A stretch of 64,000 nucleotides of DNA, from contig JAXMCV010000001.1 of assembly GCA_046349215.1 (NCBI GenBank), positions 744,001 through 808,000 on the forward strand, in the 5' to 3' direction. This DNA is from JAJXWB01 sp046349215. Its GTDB lineage: Bacteria; Pseudomonadota; Alphaproteobacteria; Rhizobiales; Beijerinckiaceae. Of this stretch, positions 17,765 through 25,557 are shown piece after piece. How positions within the stretch are numbered: the first letter of the stretch is position 1; every line of letters starts with the position of its first letter. The notes under the pieces are model-generated. The model worked only from the letters and a program-made list of their open reading frames with translations. It had not been told where the DNA came from and did not search any database. Made by a program: the position numbers and the translations under genes.

Positions 17765-18318
17765 GAAAGCGCCGCGATTTTTCCATCCTGCTGTGGATCG
17801 CCGGTTGCCTGCTGGTGGCGGGCATCGTGCATGTCACGACGATCCTGATGATGCCGCGTTTCGCCGAGAAGGATGCATATGCCCTGTTCGGCGGCGGAAC
17901 GGACGGCATGACCTTCCTGCCCGACGCTGCGCAGAAGCAGTCCATCCCGTTCCAGGACCCGAACGCCGTGCTCGCCGTGTGCCGCTTCGATCTCGAGAAA
18001 GGCCCGACGCGCGTGCGCTATGCCGCCGGAGACAATCTCGTCACCTTCTCGTTCCACGACCGCACGGGACGCATCTTCTATTCGACGACCGACCGCGCCG
18101 CGCTGCGCGGACGCATCGACGTGCTGCTCCTTAATGCGCAACAGCTGGATACGATCGAGGCCAACGACCCCGAAGACCAGACGCCGCAGGAGCTTCGACT
18201 GGTGACGCCGACGCGCGAAGGGTTCGTGCTGGTGCGCTCGATCGCCGACCGTCCGGGAATGAAGAGCGCCGCACAGAAGGCGGCGCAGTCGGTTCAGTGC
18301 CGCATCGACCGCGGCTGA
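17761..18318 (+). CDS. DUF1254-type membrane-anchored protein
   Basis: A 185-residue protein starting with GTG and overlapping the preceding DUF1214 gene by 4 bp. An N-terminal helix (ILLWIAGCLLVAGIVHVTTILMM) anchors it, followed by a periplasmic domain containing DPNAVLAVCRFDLEKGPTRV and DNLVTFSFHDRTGRIFYSTT. The pairing of DUF1254- and DUF1214-like proteins in tandem is common in rhizobia and suggests they act together in the envelope. Function unknown; the penicillin-binding protein upstream is the only hint. Confidence 0.75.
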   Translation: MRKRRDFSILLWIAGCLLVAGIVHVTTILMMPRFAEKDAYALFGGGTDGMTFLPDAAQKQSIPFQDPNAVLAVCRFDLEKGPTRVRYAAGDNLVTFSFHDRTGRIFYSTTDRAALRGRIDVLLLNAQQLDTIEANDPEDQTPQELRLVTPTREGFVLVRSIADRPGMKSAAQKAAQSVQCRIDRG

Positions 18319-18330
18319 CCGAAGAAAAAT

Positions 18331-18528
18331 TCAGGCGCGACGGCGACGAGGGCGCGGATTGGACGGCTTCTTGCCGCGACCGGCGGGACTCGTCGGCGCG
18401 TCCGCGGCGCTCTCGATGCGTTCGTAACGAACGCCGGTGAAGAACAATATGCGCGCCTCGGAAGCCGGAACAGGCTCGGCGTTGCGAAACAGCCTCGGGC
18501 GAGCCTTCAATTCGAAAATCTCGGCCAT
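18331..18528 (-). CDS. Small conserved protein with basic C terminus
   Basis: A 65-residue protein, MAEIFELKARPRLFRNAEP followed by ARILFFTGVRYERIE and a C-terminal tail rich in Lys/Arg/Pro (GRGKKPSNPRPRRRRA). I recall similar short proteins in many rhizobial genomes, but no function is assigned. The basic tail hints at nucleic-acid or ribosome contact. The start at 18528 is chosen because an upstream extension lacks conservation features. It is convergent with the DUF1254 gene. Confidence 0.65.
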   Translation of the reverse strand: MAEIFELKARPRLFRNAEPVPASEARILFFTGVRYERIESAADAPTSPAGRGKKPSNPRPRRRRA

Positions 18529-18594
18529 GCTTTCTCTCCGACGGCGCGACAAATCCAATGCGTCGTCGCCAGCAATCTCGGACGCCAATAGTTA

Positions 18595-19767
18595 ATGATG
18601 TGTCAACAAATTCCCCGCATGTTGCGAAGGAACCGAGATGATGCGCGCATGCAACACATGGAAGAAGGCACCTTGGAAGAAGGCATCCTGGACGAAGCCT
18701 TCCTGGCCGAGCTGGACCGGCTCGAGGCGGTCGGCCGGATGCAGGATCTCGATTTCGCCGGCGTCGTCGTCCGCATAGCGACCGATCGTTTCTGCGCGCT
18801 GAAATCGTCATCGCGGCTGGACATCGATCGCTTCGTTTCCATCATGGACCGCGCGCTCGAGCGGGCCGCTCCCGAGGAAGTGGCGCGGGTCTCCGGGAGG
18901 ATCGCCAGCCGTGGCGACCTGCCGGAGCGCCTGCTCTGGCGCCTGACGCTGTCCGGACCGCAGGCCGCGACGATCGCGCTGCGCGCGGCTCCCCGCCCTT
19001 CGATGCGCCTCCTGCTCGCCCGCGCCGAACACGGATCGGTCGAGGAAGCGGCCGCGATCGCCGCACGCGCCGATCTCGACCGGAGCGTCGTGATGGCCAT
19101 CGTCCGTCGCACGGAGCCCGAACCGATGCGCGCGCTGGTCGCCAATGCAGCGGCGCCGCTCGACCGCGCCCTGGTTCTGGCGCTCGTCCAGCGCGCGCGC
19201 TTCGACGAGCCGCTTGCGCGCGCCCTGCTCGCGCGCGGCGTCGTCGGGCTGGAAATGGCGCCGCTGTTCCTCACCGCCGCACGCGACGCCCGCCGTCGCA
19301 TCATGATCGAGGCGCAGCAGGATTCGCTCGACCGCGCCGGGCGCGGCGCCGGCCCGCTCGAGGGCGTCCGCGACAAGGCGCTGGCCGCCGCGCGCGCCGG
19401 CAACGCGCGCGCCTTCGCGACACAGATCGCCCTGCCGCTTCGCAGCAACCGCAGCGCCATCGACCGCATGGTCGAGGATCGCGGCGGCGAGCCGCTGGCG
19501 CTGCTTTTTGCGGCGCTCGGGGCGGAGGTCGCGCAGGCGCTGGATGCGATCGGCATGCTGCGGCCGGCTCTGGATATCGAAGAGTCGTCCGGCGCCATGC
19601 TGGCGCTGCAGTCCAACGTGCACGCCGCATCGCGGCTGGTGCGCGCCATCGTGCACGGCGCCCTGAAGGCGCCGGACGCGCCGCGCGAACATGCGAGCGC
19701 CGCGCGCGAGGCCGGCGTCGTCGCGCGACGCCAGTTCGTGCAGGAAAAAGCCGTCAGCCGGGGCTGA
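18595..19767 (+). CDS. DUF2336 domain-containing protein
   Basis: A cytoplasmic, almost entirely helical protein of up to 390 residues rich in Ala, Arg and Leu. Its repeated pattern (RLLLARAEHGSVEEAAAIAARADL, LVANAAAPLDRALVLALVQRA) matches DUF2336, an alphaproteobacterial family of helical-repeat proteins. No signal peptide or membrane helix. Start is uncertain: Met codons at 18595 and 18649 are both possible and neither has a good ribosome-binding site. Its 3' end overlaps the convergent DUF1491 gene by 14 bp. Function unknown. Confidence 0.8.
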   Translation: MMCQQIPRMLRRNRDDARMQHMEEGTLEEGILDEAFLAELDRLEAVGRMQDLDFAGVVVRIATDRFCALKSSSRLDIDRFVSIMDRALERAAPEEVARVSGRIASRGDLPERLLWRLTLSGPQAATIALRAAPRPSMRLLLARAEHGSVEEAAAIAARADLDRSVVMAIVRRTEPEPMRALVANAAAPLDRALVLALVQRARFDEPLARALLARGVVGLEMAPLFLTAARDARRRIMIEAQQDSLDRAGRGAGPLEGVRDKALAAARAGNARAFATQIALPLRSNRSAIDRMVEDRGGEPLALLFAALGAEVAQALDAIGMLRPALDIEESSGAMLALQSNVHAASRLVRAIVHGALKAPDAPREHASAAREAGVVARRQFVQEKAVSRG

Positions 19768-20089
19768 GAAAGTCGCGGCCCTCGCGATCCTCGATGTCGA
19801 CGATCCACAGGTCGCTGTCGAAATCGATCTCTCGGCGCAACCGTTGCTCGACCGTCGGCGGATCGATCCACTCGTCCTTGTGCAGGCGCTCGAACCGGCG
19901 CATGCCGTCGTCCTCGATCTCGGTCTGCGGCGCGGGGCCGAACAGGGCGAGCCGTCCGTCGAGCCGGTCGAGGACGACGAAGATCGCGCCGGCCTCGGCC
20001 GCGCCGCGACGACGCAGGGTCGCGATGGCGCCGGCCGACTGGGCCCGACGGATCAGCGCCGCTGCGAAAATGTCGGCGCGAAGGCGCAC
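19754..20089 (-). CDS. DUF1491 family protein
   Basis: A 111-residue cytoplasmic protein: RLRADIFAAALIRRAQSAGA, TLRRRGAAEAGAIFVVLDRLDG and a C-terminal ERLHKDEWIDPPTVEQRLRR, the standard DUF1491 layout. It starts with GTG at 20089, one base after the stop of the upstream peptidoglycan-binding gene, so it is co-transcribed with it and with the histidine kinase. Function unknown. Confidence 0.87.
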   Translation of the reverse strand: MRLRADIFAAALIRRAQSAGAIATLRRRGAAEAGAIFVVLDRLDGRLALFGPAPQTEIEDDGMRRFERLHKDEWIDPPTVEQRLRREIDFDSDLWIVDIEDREGRDFLSPG

Positions 20090-20090
20090 G

Positions 20091-20813
20091 TCATCTGATC
20101 TCGACGCCGGACTGCTTCGACAATTCGGCCTTGACGCGCGCCGTCAGTTCGCCGCGCACGGGCAAGCGATTGTCGCGCTCGAAGCGTTCGATCGCCTGGC
20201 GGGTCGTGCCGCCCATGTAGCCGTCCGGCCTGATGACGAAGCCGAGCTTCATCAGCGCGCGCTGCGCGGCCATGACGCCGGCGTCGGGTTCGGCGGCCTG
20301 CGGCGCGGGCGCCGCGCCGACATTGCGGATGAGACCGCCGATCGAATCCGCGGGCGCTTTCGCTTCGATCGTCCTTTCGACGGGCTTCGCGTCGGCGACC
20401 TTCGGCTTTTCGACGCGCGCCGGCGGCTGCTGGTCCATCTGCGCAATGGCCCGGCCGATCGGATCGTTGCGGCCGACCTCGATGCGCGGCGCGGCGTCGT
20501 TTCGCGGCGGCGCCTTCGTCTGCGGCTGGGCGGCGAGTTCCACCGGGCGCGGCGCCGGCAGCGGCGGCGCGACCGGTTCGTCGAGGGGCGCTGCGCTGCG
20601 CAGGCTCATCTTGAACAGGGGCGCGGCATGGCGCTGGTCCTGCAGGAAGACGGCGTTGACGACGATGGCGAAGAGCAGCGCCGCGAGGCCGGCCGAGCCG
20701 AAGCGCGCGGCCTTGTTGTCGCCGAACCAGCGTCGCGGTTCGCGTTCGCGCGGCGGCGTATCCTCGTCGTCGAAATCGAGGTCGAAATCTTCCGGTCTCG
20801 CCGTCTTACGCAA
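20091..20813 (-). CDS. Membrane-anchored peptidoglycan-binding protein
   Basis: A 240-residue protein with an acidic/basic cytoplasmic N terminus, one membrane helix (FGSAGLAALLFAIVVNAVFL), a long Pro/Ala-rich periplasmic linker, and a C-terminal PG_binding_1 domain (VMAAQRALMKLGFVIRPDGYMGGTTRQAIERFERDN). It probably tethers the inner membrane to the cell wall. Its start overlaps the stop of the DivJ-like kinase by 8 bp, and DUF1491 follows directly; this trio suggests a link between cell-cycle signalling and the wall, which is an inference. Confidence 0.87.
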   Translation of the reverse strand: MRKTARPEDFDLDFDDEDTPPREREPRRWFGDNKAARFGSAGLAALLFAIVVNAVFLQDQRHAAPLFKMSLRSAAPLDEPVAPPLPAPRPVELAAQPQTKAPPRNDAAPRIEVGRNDPIGRAIAQMDQQPPARVEKPKVADAKPVERTIEAKAPADSIGGLIRNVGAAPAPQAAEPDAGVMAAQRALMKLGFVIRPDGYMGGTTRQAIERFERDNRLPVRGELTARVKAELSKQSGVEIR

Positions 20814-22626
20814 TTTTTCTCACCGCGATCGCATGTGTGCTGGAAGGAGCGGCCGAGCCGCGCCGCGTGATGGCCTCGATAGGCGCCATGCGCGAACCGC
20901 TCTGCGGCGCAGCGCATTGCGCCGGCAGGCGCACCGTCACCGTCGTACCCTGCTCGATGGCGCTTTCCACGCTGATCGAGCCGCCGTGCAGGCCGACGAG
21001 ACCGCGCACGAGGGACAGGCCGAGGCCGGTGCCTTCATAGGCGCGCGTCGTCGTGTTGTGCGCCTGGAAGAAGGGATCGCCGATATGTTCGAGATCGGCC
21101 GGCGAAATGCCGATGCCGGTGTCGGCGACCTGGATGACGAAACTGTTGCCTTCGGGGTGCGCGGTCAGCGTCACCGAACCGCCGCGCGGCGTGAACTTCA
21201 CGGCGTTCGACATCAGGTTCAGGATGATCTGCTTGCAGGCGCGCTTGTCGGCGACGATCTCGTCCATCTCGCGCGGATAGTCGCGCAGGAGCGTGACGCC
21301 GCCCTTGCCGGCGCGCAGCCCCACCATGTCGCAGCACTGGTCGAGCAGCGGCGGCAATGCGAAGGGCTCGGTCACGATGTCGAAGGAGCCGGCGTCGATC
21401 TTGGAGACGTCGAGGATCGAATTGACCACCTCGAGCAGGTGATGTCCCGACGAATGGATGATCTGTGCGTATTCCTTGCGGCGCGCCGCCTCGGCCGGCA
21501 CCATGTCCTCGCTGGACAGGATTTCCGCAAAGCCGATGATGGCGTTGAGCGGCGTCCGCAATTCGTGCGTGACATTGGCGAGGAAGCGGTCCTTCCAGAC
21601 GTTGGCCTGTTCGGCGCGCTCGCGGGCGGCGGTGATGTCTTCCTCGGCCTGCCGCTCGCGGGTCACGTCGCGGACGATCGTGACGACGGCGGCGCGAAGC
21701 TGGGCGTCGCTGGCGCGACGTTCCTCGGGCAGGCGATGCACGCGCATCTCGATCCAGGCGAAGCCTTGGTCGGTGCGGTCGTCGGCGTTCACGGCGCCAC
21801 GACGCAGCCGAACCGTTGCGGACATCGTGGCGTCGGATTGCAACGCGTCGGCGATGGCGGTCAGAAAGGCGGGGCGATCGGCGACATGCACGCGCTCGAA
21901 CAGGCCGCGGCCGATCAGGTCGCGCGGCGCGATGCCGAACAGCGTCAGAGCCTCGTTGCTGGCGTGGACCACCGAGCCGTCGCGATCCTGGCGCACGACC
22001 AGATCGCCGATGGTCTGGGCGAGCGCTTCGTGGCGCAGGGTTTCGCGCCGTTCGCCGAAGCTCGCCACGGCATTGGCGTAGGCCATCGCCCAGCCGAGCG
22101 CGCAGGCGTAGCCCACGATGGCGGCGAGCATGCATGCGACGGCGAGTTGCGTCGGCGCGGGCGGCTGCGCGCCGGCGCCGTTCAACGCCAGCGCCCCGAT
22201 GGCGAAAGCCGCAACGCAGGTCGCGATGAGGAGGCGCTGCGCGCCCGAGGCGGCCGCTTCGAGGACCGCCAGCAGGAGCACGGCGAAAGCGAGCGCCGAA
22301 AAATCAGGGCCGCACGCGGCCAGCGCGCCGGCGAAGCCGACGACTCCGGCGACCGAGAGCATCTGCGCGAAATCGAGGCCGAATCCGCGCGACAGGGCGA
22401 ACACCGCGCCGAGCGGCGCGAGCAGAAAGGCGAAACCGACGCATTGCCACGCCGGCGGCGGCGCCACCGCGAGCAGCCAGGCCGGCGCTGCGAGCAGGAG
22501 AAAGGCGGAAAAGCCGAGCCGGACCGCCACGAACGCCTTCAACCGGGCGCGCTCGACCGCGGTGGCCGGGGACTGCGCGACGACGAGGTCGGCCAGTCGC
22601 TGCTCGAAAACTGAAATGACGCTCAC
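20806..22626 (-). CDS. PAS-containing sensor histidine kinase (DivJ/PleC-like)
   Basis: A polytopic sensor kinase of about 606 residues. Six or so hydrophobic segments fill the first 190 residues, then a PAS domain (GDLVVRQDRDGSVVHASNEALTLFG, region 205-320), a coiled linker and the phosphoacceptor helix FLANVTHELRTPLNAIIGFA with His354, and a HATPase domain (NLMSNAVKFTPRGG, DTGIGISPADL, EGTGLGLSLVRGLVGLHGG). The HELRTPLNAI type is shared by the DivJ/PleC/PdhS family of alphaproteobacterial cell-cycle kinases. GTG 22626 has AGGGGG 6 nt upstream. No response regulator is adjacent, consistent with a DivK-type partner elsewhere. The exact orthologue is uncertain. Confidence 0.85.
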   Translation of the reverse strand: MSVISVFEQRLADLVVAQSPATAVERARLKAFVAVRLGFSAFLLLAAPAWLLAVAPPPAWQCVGFAFLLAPLGAVFALSRGFGLDFAQMLSVAGVVGFAGALAACGPDFSALAFAVLLLAVLEAAASGAQRLLIATCVAAFAIGALALNGAGAQPPAPTQLAVACMLAAIVGYACALGWAMAYANAVASFGERRETLRHEALAQTIGDLVVRQDRDGSVVHASNEALTLFGIAPRDLIGRGLFERVHVADRPAFLTAIADALQSDATMSATVRLRRGAVNADDRTDQGFAWIEMRVHRLPEERRASDAQLRAAVVTIVRDVTRERQAEEDITAARERAEQANVWKDRFLANVTHELRTPLNAIIGFAEILSSEDMVPAEAARRKEYAQIIHSSGHHLLEVVNSILDVSKIDAGSFDIVTEPFALPPLLDQCCDMVGLRAGKGGVTLLRDYPREMDEIVADKRACKQIILNLMSNAVKFTPRGGSVTLTAHPEGNSFVIQVADTGIGISPADLEHIGDPFFQAHNTTTRAYEGTGLGLSLVRGLVGLHGGSISVESAIEQGTTVTVRLPAQCAAPQSGSRMAPIEAITRRGSAAPSSTHAIAVRKIA

Positions 22627-22924
22627 GCTCAACCCCCTGGGGCAGGACTCGCGCCCTGTGCCCGGCAACGTGAATTTTGCAGAGGCGGCTTAAGTGAACC
22701 CTAAACATGCGGCCGCTGGCGCCGGAAAGCGGACAAAATCAGGCGCATGGGCCACTAATCGCGGCGAAAACCGATTGTTATGGTTTTCAACCCCTTTCCA
22801 GAACCGCTCCGCGCCGCCGCGACAGGCTTAAGAAGGGATGAATTCGACGGGTCGAATCGCTGCCCGGCATTTGACGCAAATGCAGCGGGTCGCTGCTATT
22901 TATGCCGGCATCGAAGGTCTGCGC

Positions 22925-23203
22925 ATGTCGTTTCTGATCAAATCCACGATCTGGCTGGCGATCGTCTTCTCCTGCATGGAATGGCCGGGAGGCGAGAAGC
23001 CCGACGCGCTCGTGCGCGCGGCGGCGAACGACGCCGCGCACAAGGCGCAGGCCGCGCTCGTGGAAAAGGCGACGGGCGCGTGCATGGCGGCACCGGCGGA
23101 ATGCCTGTCGCTGGCCGGCCGCGCGGGAACCCTCGCGGCGAAACCAGCGCCCGCGGCGGCGGGCCAGCGGCACGCCCGAGCCGGCAGAAGCGAAGCCAAT
23201 TGA
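22925..23203 (+). CDS. Small exported or membrane-anchored protein, DUF5330-like
   Basis: A 92-residue protein beginning MSFLIKSTIWLAIVFSCMEW, a signal anchor, followed by an Ala-rich segment with two Cys (GACMAAPAECLSLAGRAGTL). The N terminus and the C-x6-C region resemble the small rhizobial DUF5330 family. It precedes sufE by 39 bp on the same strand. The assignment is by eye, and the role is unknown. Confidence 0.6.
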   Translation: MSFLIKSTIWLAIVFSCMEWPGGEKPDALVRAAANDAAHKAQAALVEKATGACMAAPAECLSLAGRAGTLAAKPAPAAAGQRHARAGRSEAN

Positions 23204-23242
23204 GGCTGGCGTTCGCGCGGGGCGAGGCAATATAGAGAGGCG

Positions 23243-23701
23243 ATGGACAAGCACGCCCATTCGCCCGCCCATTCGCCCGCGCTCGACGAGATCATCGAGA
23301 ATTTCGAGTTCCTCGACGAGTGGGACGATCGCTATCGCTACCTGATCGAACTGGGGCGGACGCTCGAACCCCTGCCCGAGGCGGCCCACAACGAGACCAA
23401 TCGCGTGCGCGGCTGCGCCAGCCAGGTGTGGCTCCAAACGCATGTTGCGCCGCGCGCCGACGGTCAGCGCATCCTGCATCTCGTCGGCGACAGCGATGCG
23501 CATATCGTGCGCGGCCTCGTCGCGCTGGCGCTGGCGATCTTCTCCGGCCAGACGCCGGAAACGATCCTCGCGACCGACGCCATGCCGGTATTCGACCGTC
23601 TCGGCCTCGCCGCGCATCTTACGCCGCAGCGTTCCAACGGCCTGCGGTCGATGGTGGAGCGTATCAAGGCGGACGCACGCGCCGCGCTGGCTGACGGTTG
23701 A
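23243..23701 (+). CDS. sufE: SufE-family sulfur acceptor protein
   Basis: SufE accepts persulfide sulfur from the cysteine desulfurase SufS for Fe-S cluster assembly in the cytoplasm. The 152-residue protein has the family blocks IIENFEFLDEWDDRYRYLIELGR, the active-site Cys58 in NRVRGCASQVW and the helix VRGLVALALAIFSGQTPETI. The length matches stand-alone SufE. No other suf genes are in the window. Confidence 0.93.
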   Translation: MDKHAHSPAHSPALDEIIENFEFLDEWDDRYRYLIELGRTLEPLPEAAHNETNRVRGCASQVWLQTHVAPRADGQRILHLVGDSDAHIVRGLVALALAIFSGQTPETILATDAMPVFDRLGLAAHLTPQRSNGLRSMVERIKADARAALADG

Positions 23702-23711
23702 TCCTGTCGCT

Positions 23712-24620
23712 TCAATCGACCGAGGGACGATAGTCGCTCGCCCCCCATCGCCTGATCCTGCCGTCGCGCTCGGGCCCGCGCGCCATCGACGCCAGCCCGT
23801 AGTGATCGGCGAGCCGATCGAGCGCGATGCGCAAGACCAGCTTGCCGGCGCGCGCCGGCCAGGCGCGCTCGCGTTCCACCAGTTCGAGCCGCTTCTGGAA
23901 ACCGCAAACGTCGATCAGCAGATTGGCGAGTTCGGCGCCCAGCGCATTGGCGGCGCGATCCAGACGCTGGCGCGCGGCGACCGCCATTTCGCTCGGCGTG
24001 AGGTTGCGGGGACCGGCGCCGGGGGCGCGGACCTGCCCGGACCAGTCCGAGGTGACGCGCGGCAGCAATTGCGCGGATGCAACGTCGCGGCCGAACCTCT
24101 GGCCGGCCGCGTATTGCGCCGCGTCGAGAAAAGGAGCGCCCGTGCGGTCCTTGCGGCGGGCGAGCCAGGCGAGCGGACTTTCGCTCTCGTCGACCATGAC
24201 GGCCGCGCCGCCGGGCTCGAGCGGGCGCACGACCGCCTCGAGATGCTGGGCGCGAAACGGCTCGAGCCCCGCCGGCGCCGCGCAACGCCGCGCGAAGGCC
24301 GCGCCTTCCCCGGAGATCTCCAGTCTTTTCGCCTCGCCCTCGCCGCGCCAGCGGACGAGGCCGCGCGCCGCGGCGGCCTCGACGGCCGCGCAGGGAATAT
24401 TGGCAAGGATGGTCGTCACGCCGTTGCGGCGGCCCGACAAGACGATGAATCCGTCGCGCAACCCCGCCCGGCCGCTGGCGCTTTCGTCCCGCGCGAGCGC
24501 TTCGAGCAGGCGTCTGACATCGCGGTCCGGCTTTTCAATCACGGACTTACTGGTCGTTCGCGCCGAAGTCTTGCCGCGCGCGGCGGACCGCGCGGTTCGT
24601 CTCAAATCCATTTCGTGCAT
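23712..24620 (-). CDS. DUF6456 domain-containing protein
   Basis: A 302-residue protein with a basic N terminus and the conserved C-terminal DUF6456 region (NLTPSEMAVAARQRLDRAANALG, LIDVCGFQKRLELVERERAWPARAGKLVLRIALDRLADHYGL). This C-terminal block looks helix-turn-helix-like and is widespread in Hyphomicrobiales next to mucR. A good promoter and a leader hairpin lie directly upstream. Convergent with sufE. Function unknown; DNA binding is an inference. Confidence 0.82.
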   Translation of the reverse strand: MHEMDLRRTARSAARGKTSARTTSKSVIEKPDRDVRRLLEALARDESASGRAGLRDGFIVLSGRRNGVTTILANIPCAAVEAAAARGLVRWRGEGEAKRLEISGEGAAFARRCAAPAGLEPFRAQHLEAVVRPLEPGGAAVMVDESESPLAWLARRKDRTGAPFLDAAQYAAGQRFGRDVASAQLLPRVTSDWSGQVRAPGAGPRNLTPSEMAVAARQRLDRAANALGAELANLLIDVCGFQKRLELVERERAWPARAGKLVLRIALDRLADHYGLASMARGPERDGRIRRWGASDYRPSVD

Positions 24621-24630
24621 CGGGAAAATT

Positions 24631-24681
24631 CCAGCCCAAAAGCGGGCTGGCCAAACTTATTAGGGTAATTTTCCTTGTCAA
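24631..24681 (-). promoter_or_regulatory. Promoter and leader hairpin of the DUF6456 gene
   Basis: On the minus strand a perfect -35 box TTGACA (24681-24676) is followed after 16 nt by TAAGTT (24659-24654). Just downstream a 7-bp stem CCAGCCC/GGGCTGG (24650-24631) ends about 10 nt before the start codon and is followed by AATTTT. A related sequence, TAATTTTC(C)TTGTC, occurs twice 20 bp apart (24666 and 24686). Promoter strength and hairpin role are inferred. Confidence 0.5.
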
Positions 24682-24702
24682 CGGATAATTTTCTTGTCCT
24701 CG

Positions 24703-24740
24703 CCCCAAAAACAAACGCCCGGACATCGGTCCGGGCGTTT
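24703..24740 (-). terminator. Rho-independent terminator of mucR
   Basis: A 12-bp perfect stem (AAACGCCCGGAC 24713-24724 against 24729-24740) with a 4-nt loop. Read on the minus strand it is followed by GTTTTTGG. It lies 20 bp downstream of the mucR stop. Confidence 0.88.
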
Positions 24741-24759
24741 GCGAAAGAATCTGGGCGGC

Positions 24760-25179
24760 TTACTTGCTGCGACGGCGCCGCTGCTGGCCGAGGCCCATCT
24801 GCTTGGCGAGGTTCGACCGCGCCTTGGCGTAGTTGGGCGCCACCATCGGGTAGTCCGGCGGCAAGCCCCATTTCTCGCGATAGGCGTCCGGCGACAGATT
24901 GTACTGCGTCCGCAGGTGCCGCTTCAGCGACTTGAACTGCTTACCGTCCTCCAGACAGATGATGTAGTCGTTGGTGATCGACTTCTTGACCGGCACCGCA
25001 GGCTTCAACGGCTCCGTTGCAGCAGGCACGGTCAGGTCGTTGACGCGGACCAGCGCGGAATGGACGTCCCTGATGAGGCTGGGCAGTTCCGAGAGCGGAA
25101 CGGAATTGTTGCTGACGTAGGCCGAAACGATGTCGGCGGCCAGCTCAATGTACGTGGACTGAGCCGAGTTTTCGCTCAT
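24760..25179 (-). CDS. mucR: MucR/Ros family transcriptional regulator
   Basis: A 139-residue DNA-binding regulator. MucR proteins silence or activate surface polysaccharide, motility, symbiosis and virulence genes in alphaproteobacteria. The N-terminal oligomerisation region (ELAADIVSAYVSNNSVPLSELPSLIRDVHSAL) and the zinc-finger-like domain (YIICLEDGKQFKSLKRHL) followed by SPDAYREKWGLPPDYPMVAPNYA are typical. One zinc-ligand position differs: RHLRTQYN has Gln where Ros has the second His, and only one Cys is present in the finger. Monocistronic with its own terminator and a long upstream region, consistent with autoregulation. Confidence 0.94.
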   Translation of the reverse strand: MSENSAQSTYIELAADIVSAYVSNNSVPLSELPSLIRDVHSALVRVNDLTVPAATEPLKPAVPVKKSITNDYIICLEDGKQFKSLKRHLRTQYNLSPDAYREKWGLPPDYPMVAPNYAKARSNLAKQMGLGQQRRRRSK

Positions 25180-25557
25180 GGGAATCGTGCTTCCATCTTG
25201 GTCCGCGGGGGGACGTGGCCGAGTACGGCAAGTCTCGAATGTTTCGCAGGGCGCATCCCCGAAACCAGTCGCGATTTGCAGGATGCTTGCTTACGACATT
25301 TCAATGAGTCCAGCAATGCTGGCCGGGCTTATGTCATGACTAGCCTGCATTTTACGCAGCGCCGGCGCCGTTTGCTTGCGAATGCGAAAGCAAAAACCGC
25401 CTATTTTGGATCAATTCAAATATAGATGACTGGTTTTGCTCGTGCATCTCTGCCGGTCGCGCGCGACGGGAACTTGTTCCTTTGCGGCCTGAAGCCTAAG
25501 TACGATACCGACCCCGCCCCGAACCCGGCCGCGCGCCTGCCAGGAACAGTTTCCGAC
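25180..25557. promoter_or_regulatory. Divergent intergenic region of mucR and oligopeptidase B
   Basis: About 380 bp without a supported gene. It contains an imperfect inverted repeat at 25371-25394 (TTTGCTT...AAGCAAA with internal GCGAATGCGA) and an AT-rich segment at 25400-25430. These could be regulatory sites for mucR autoregulation. A reading frame continuous with the oligopeptidase covers 25426-25557 but adds no conserved sequence. Confidence 0.4.
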
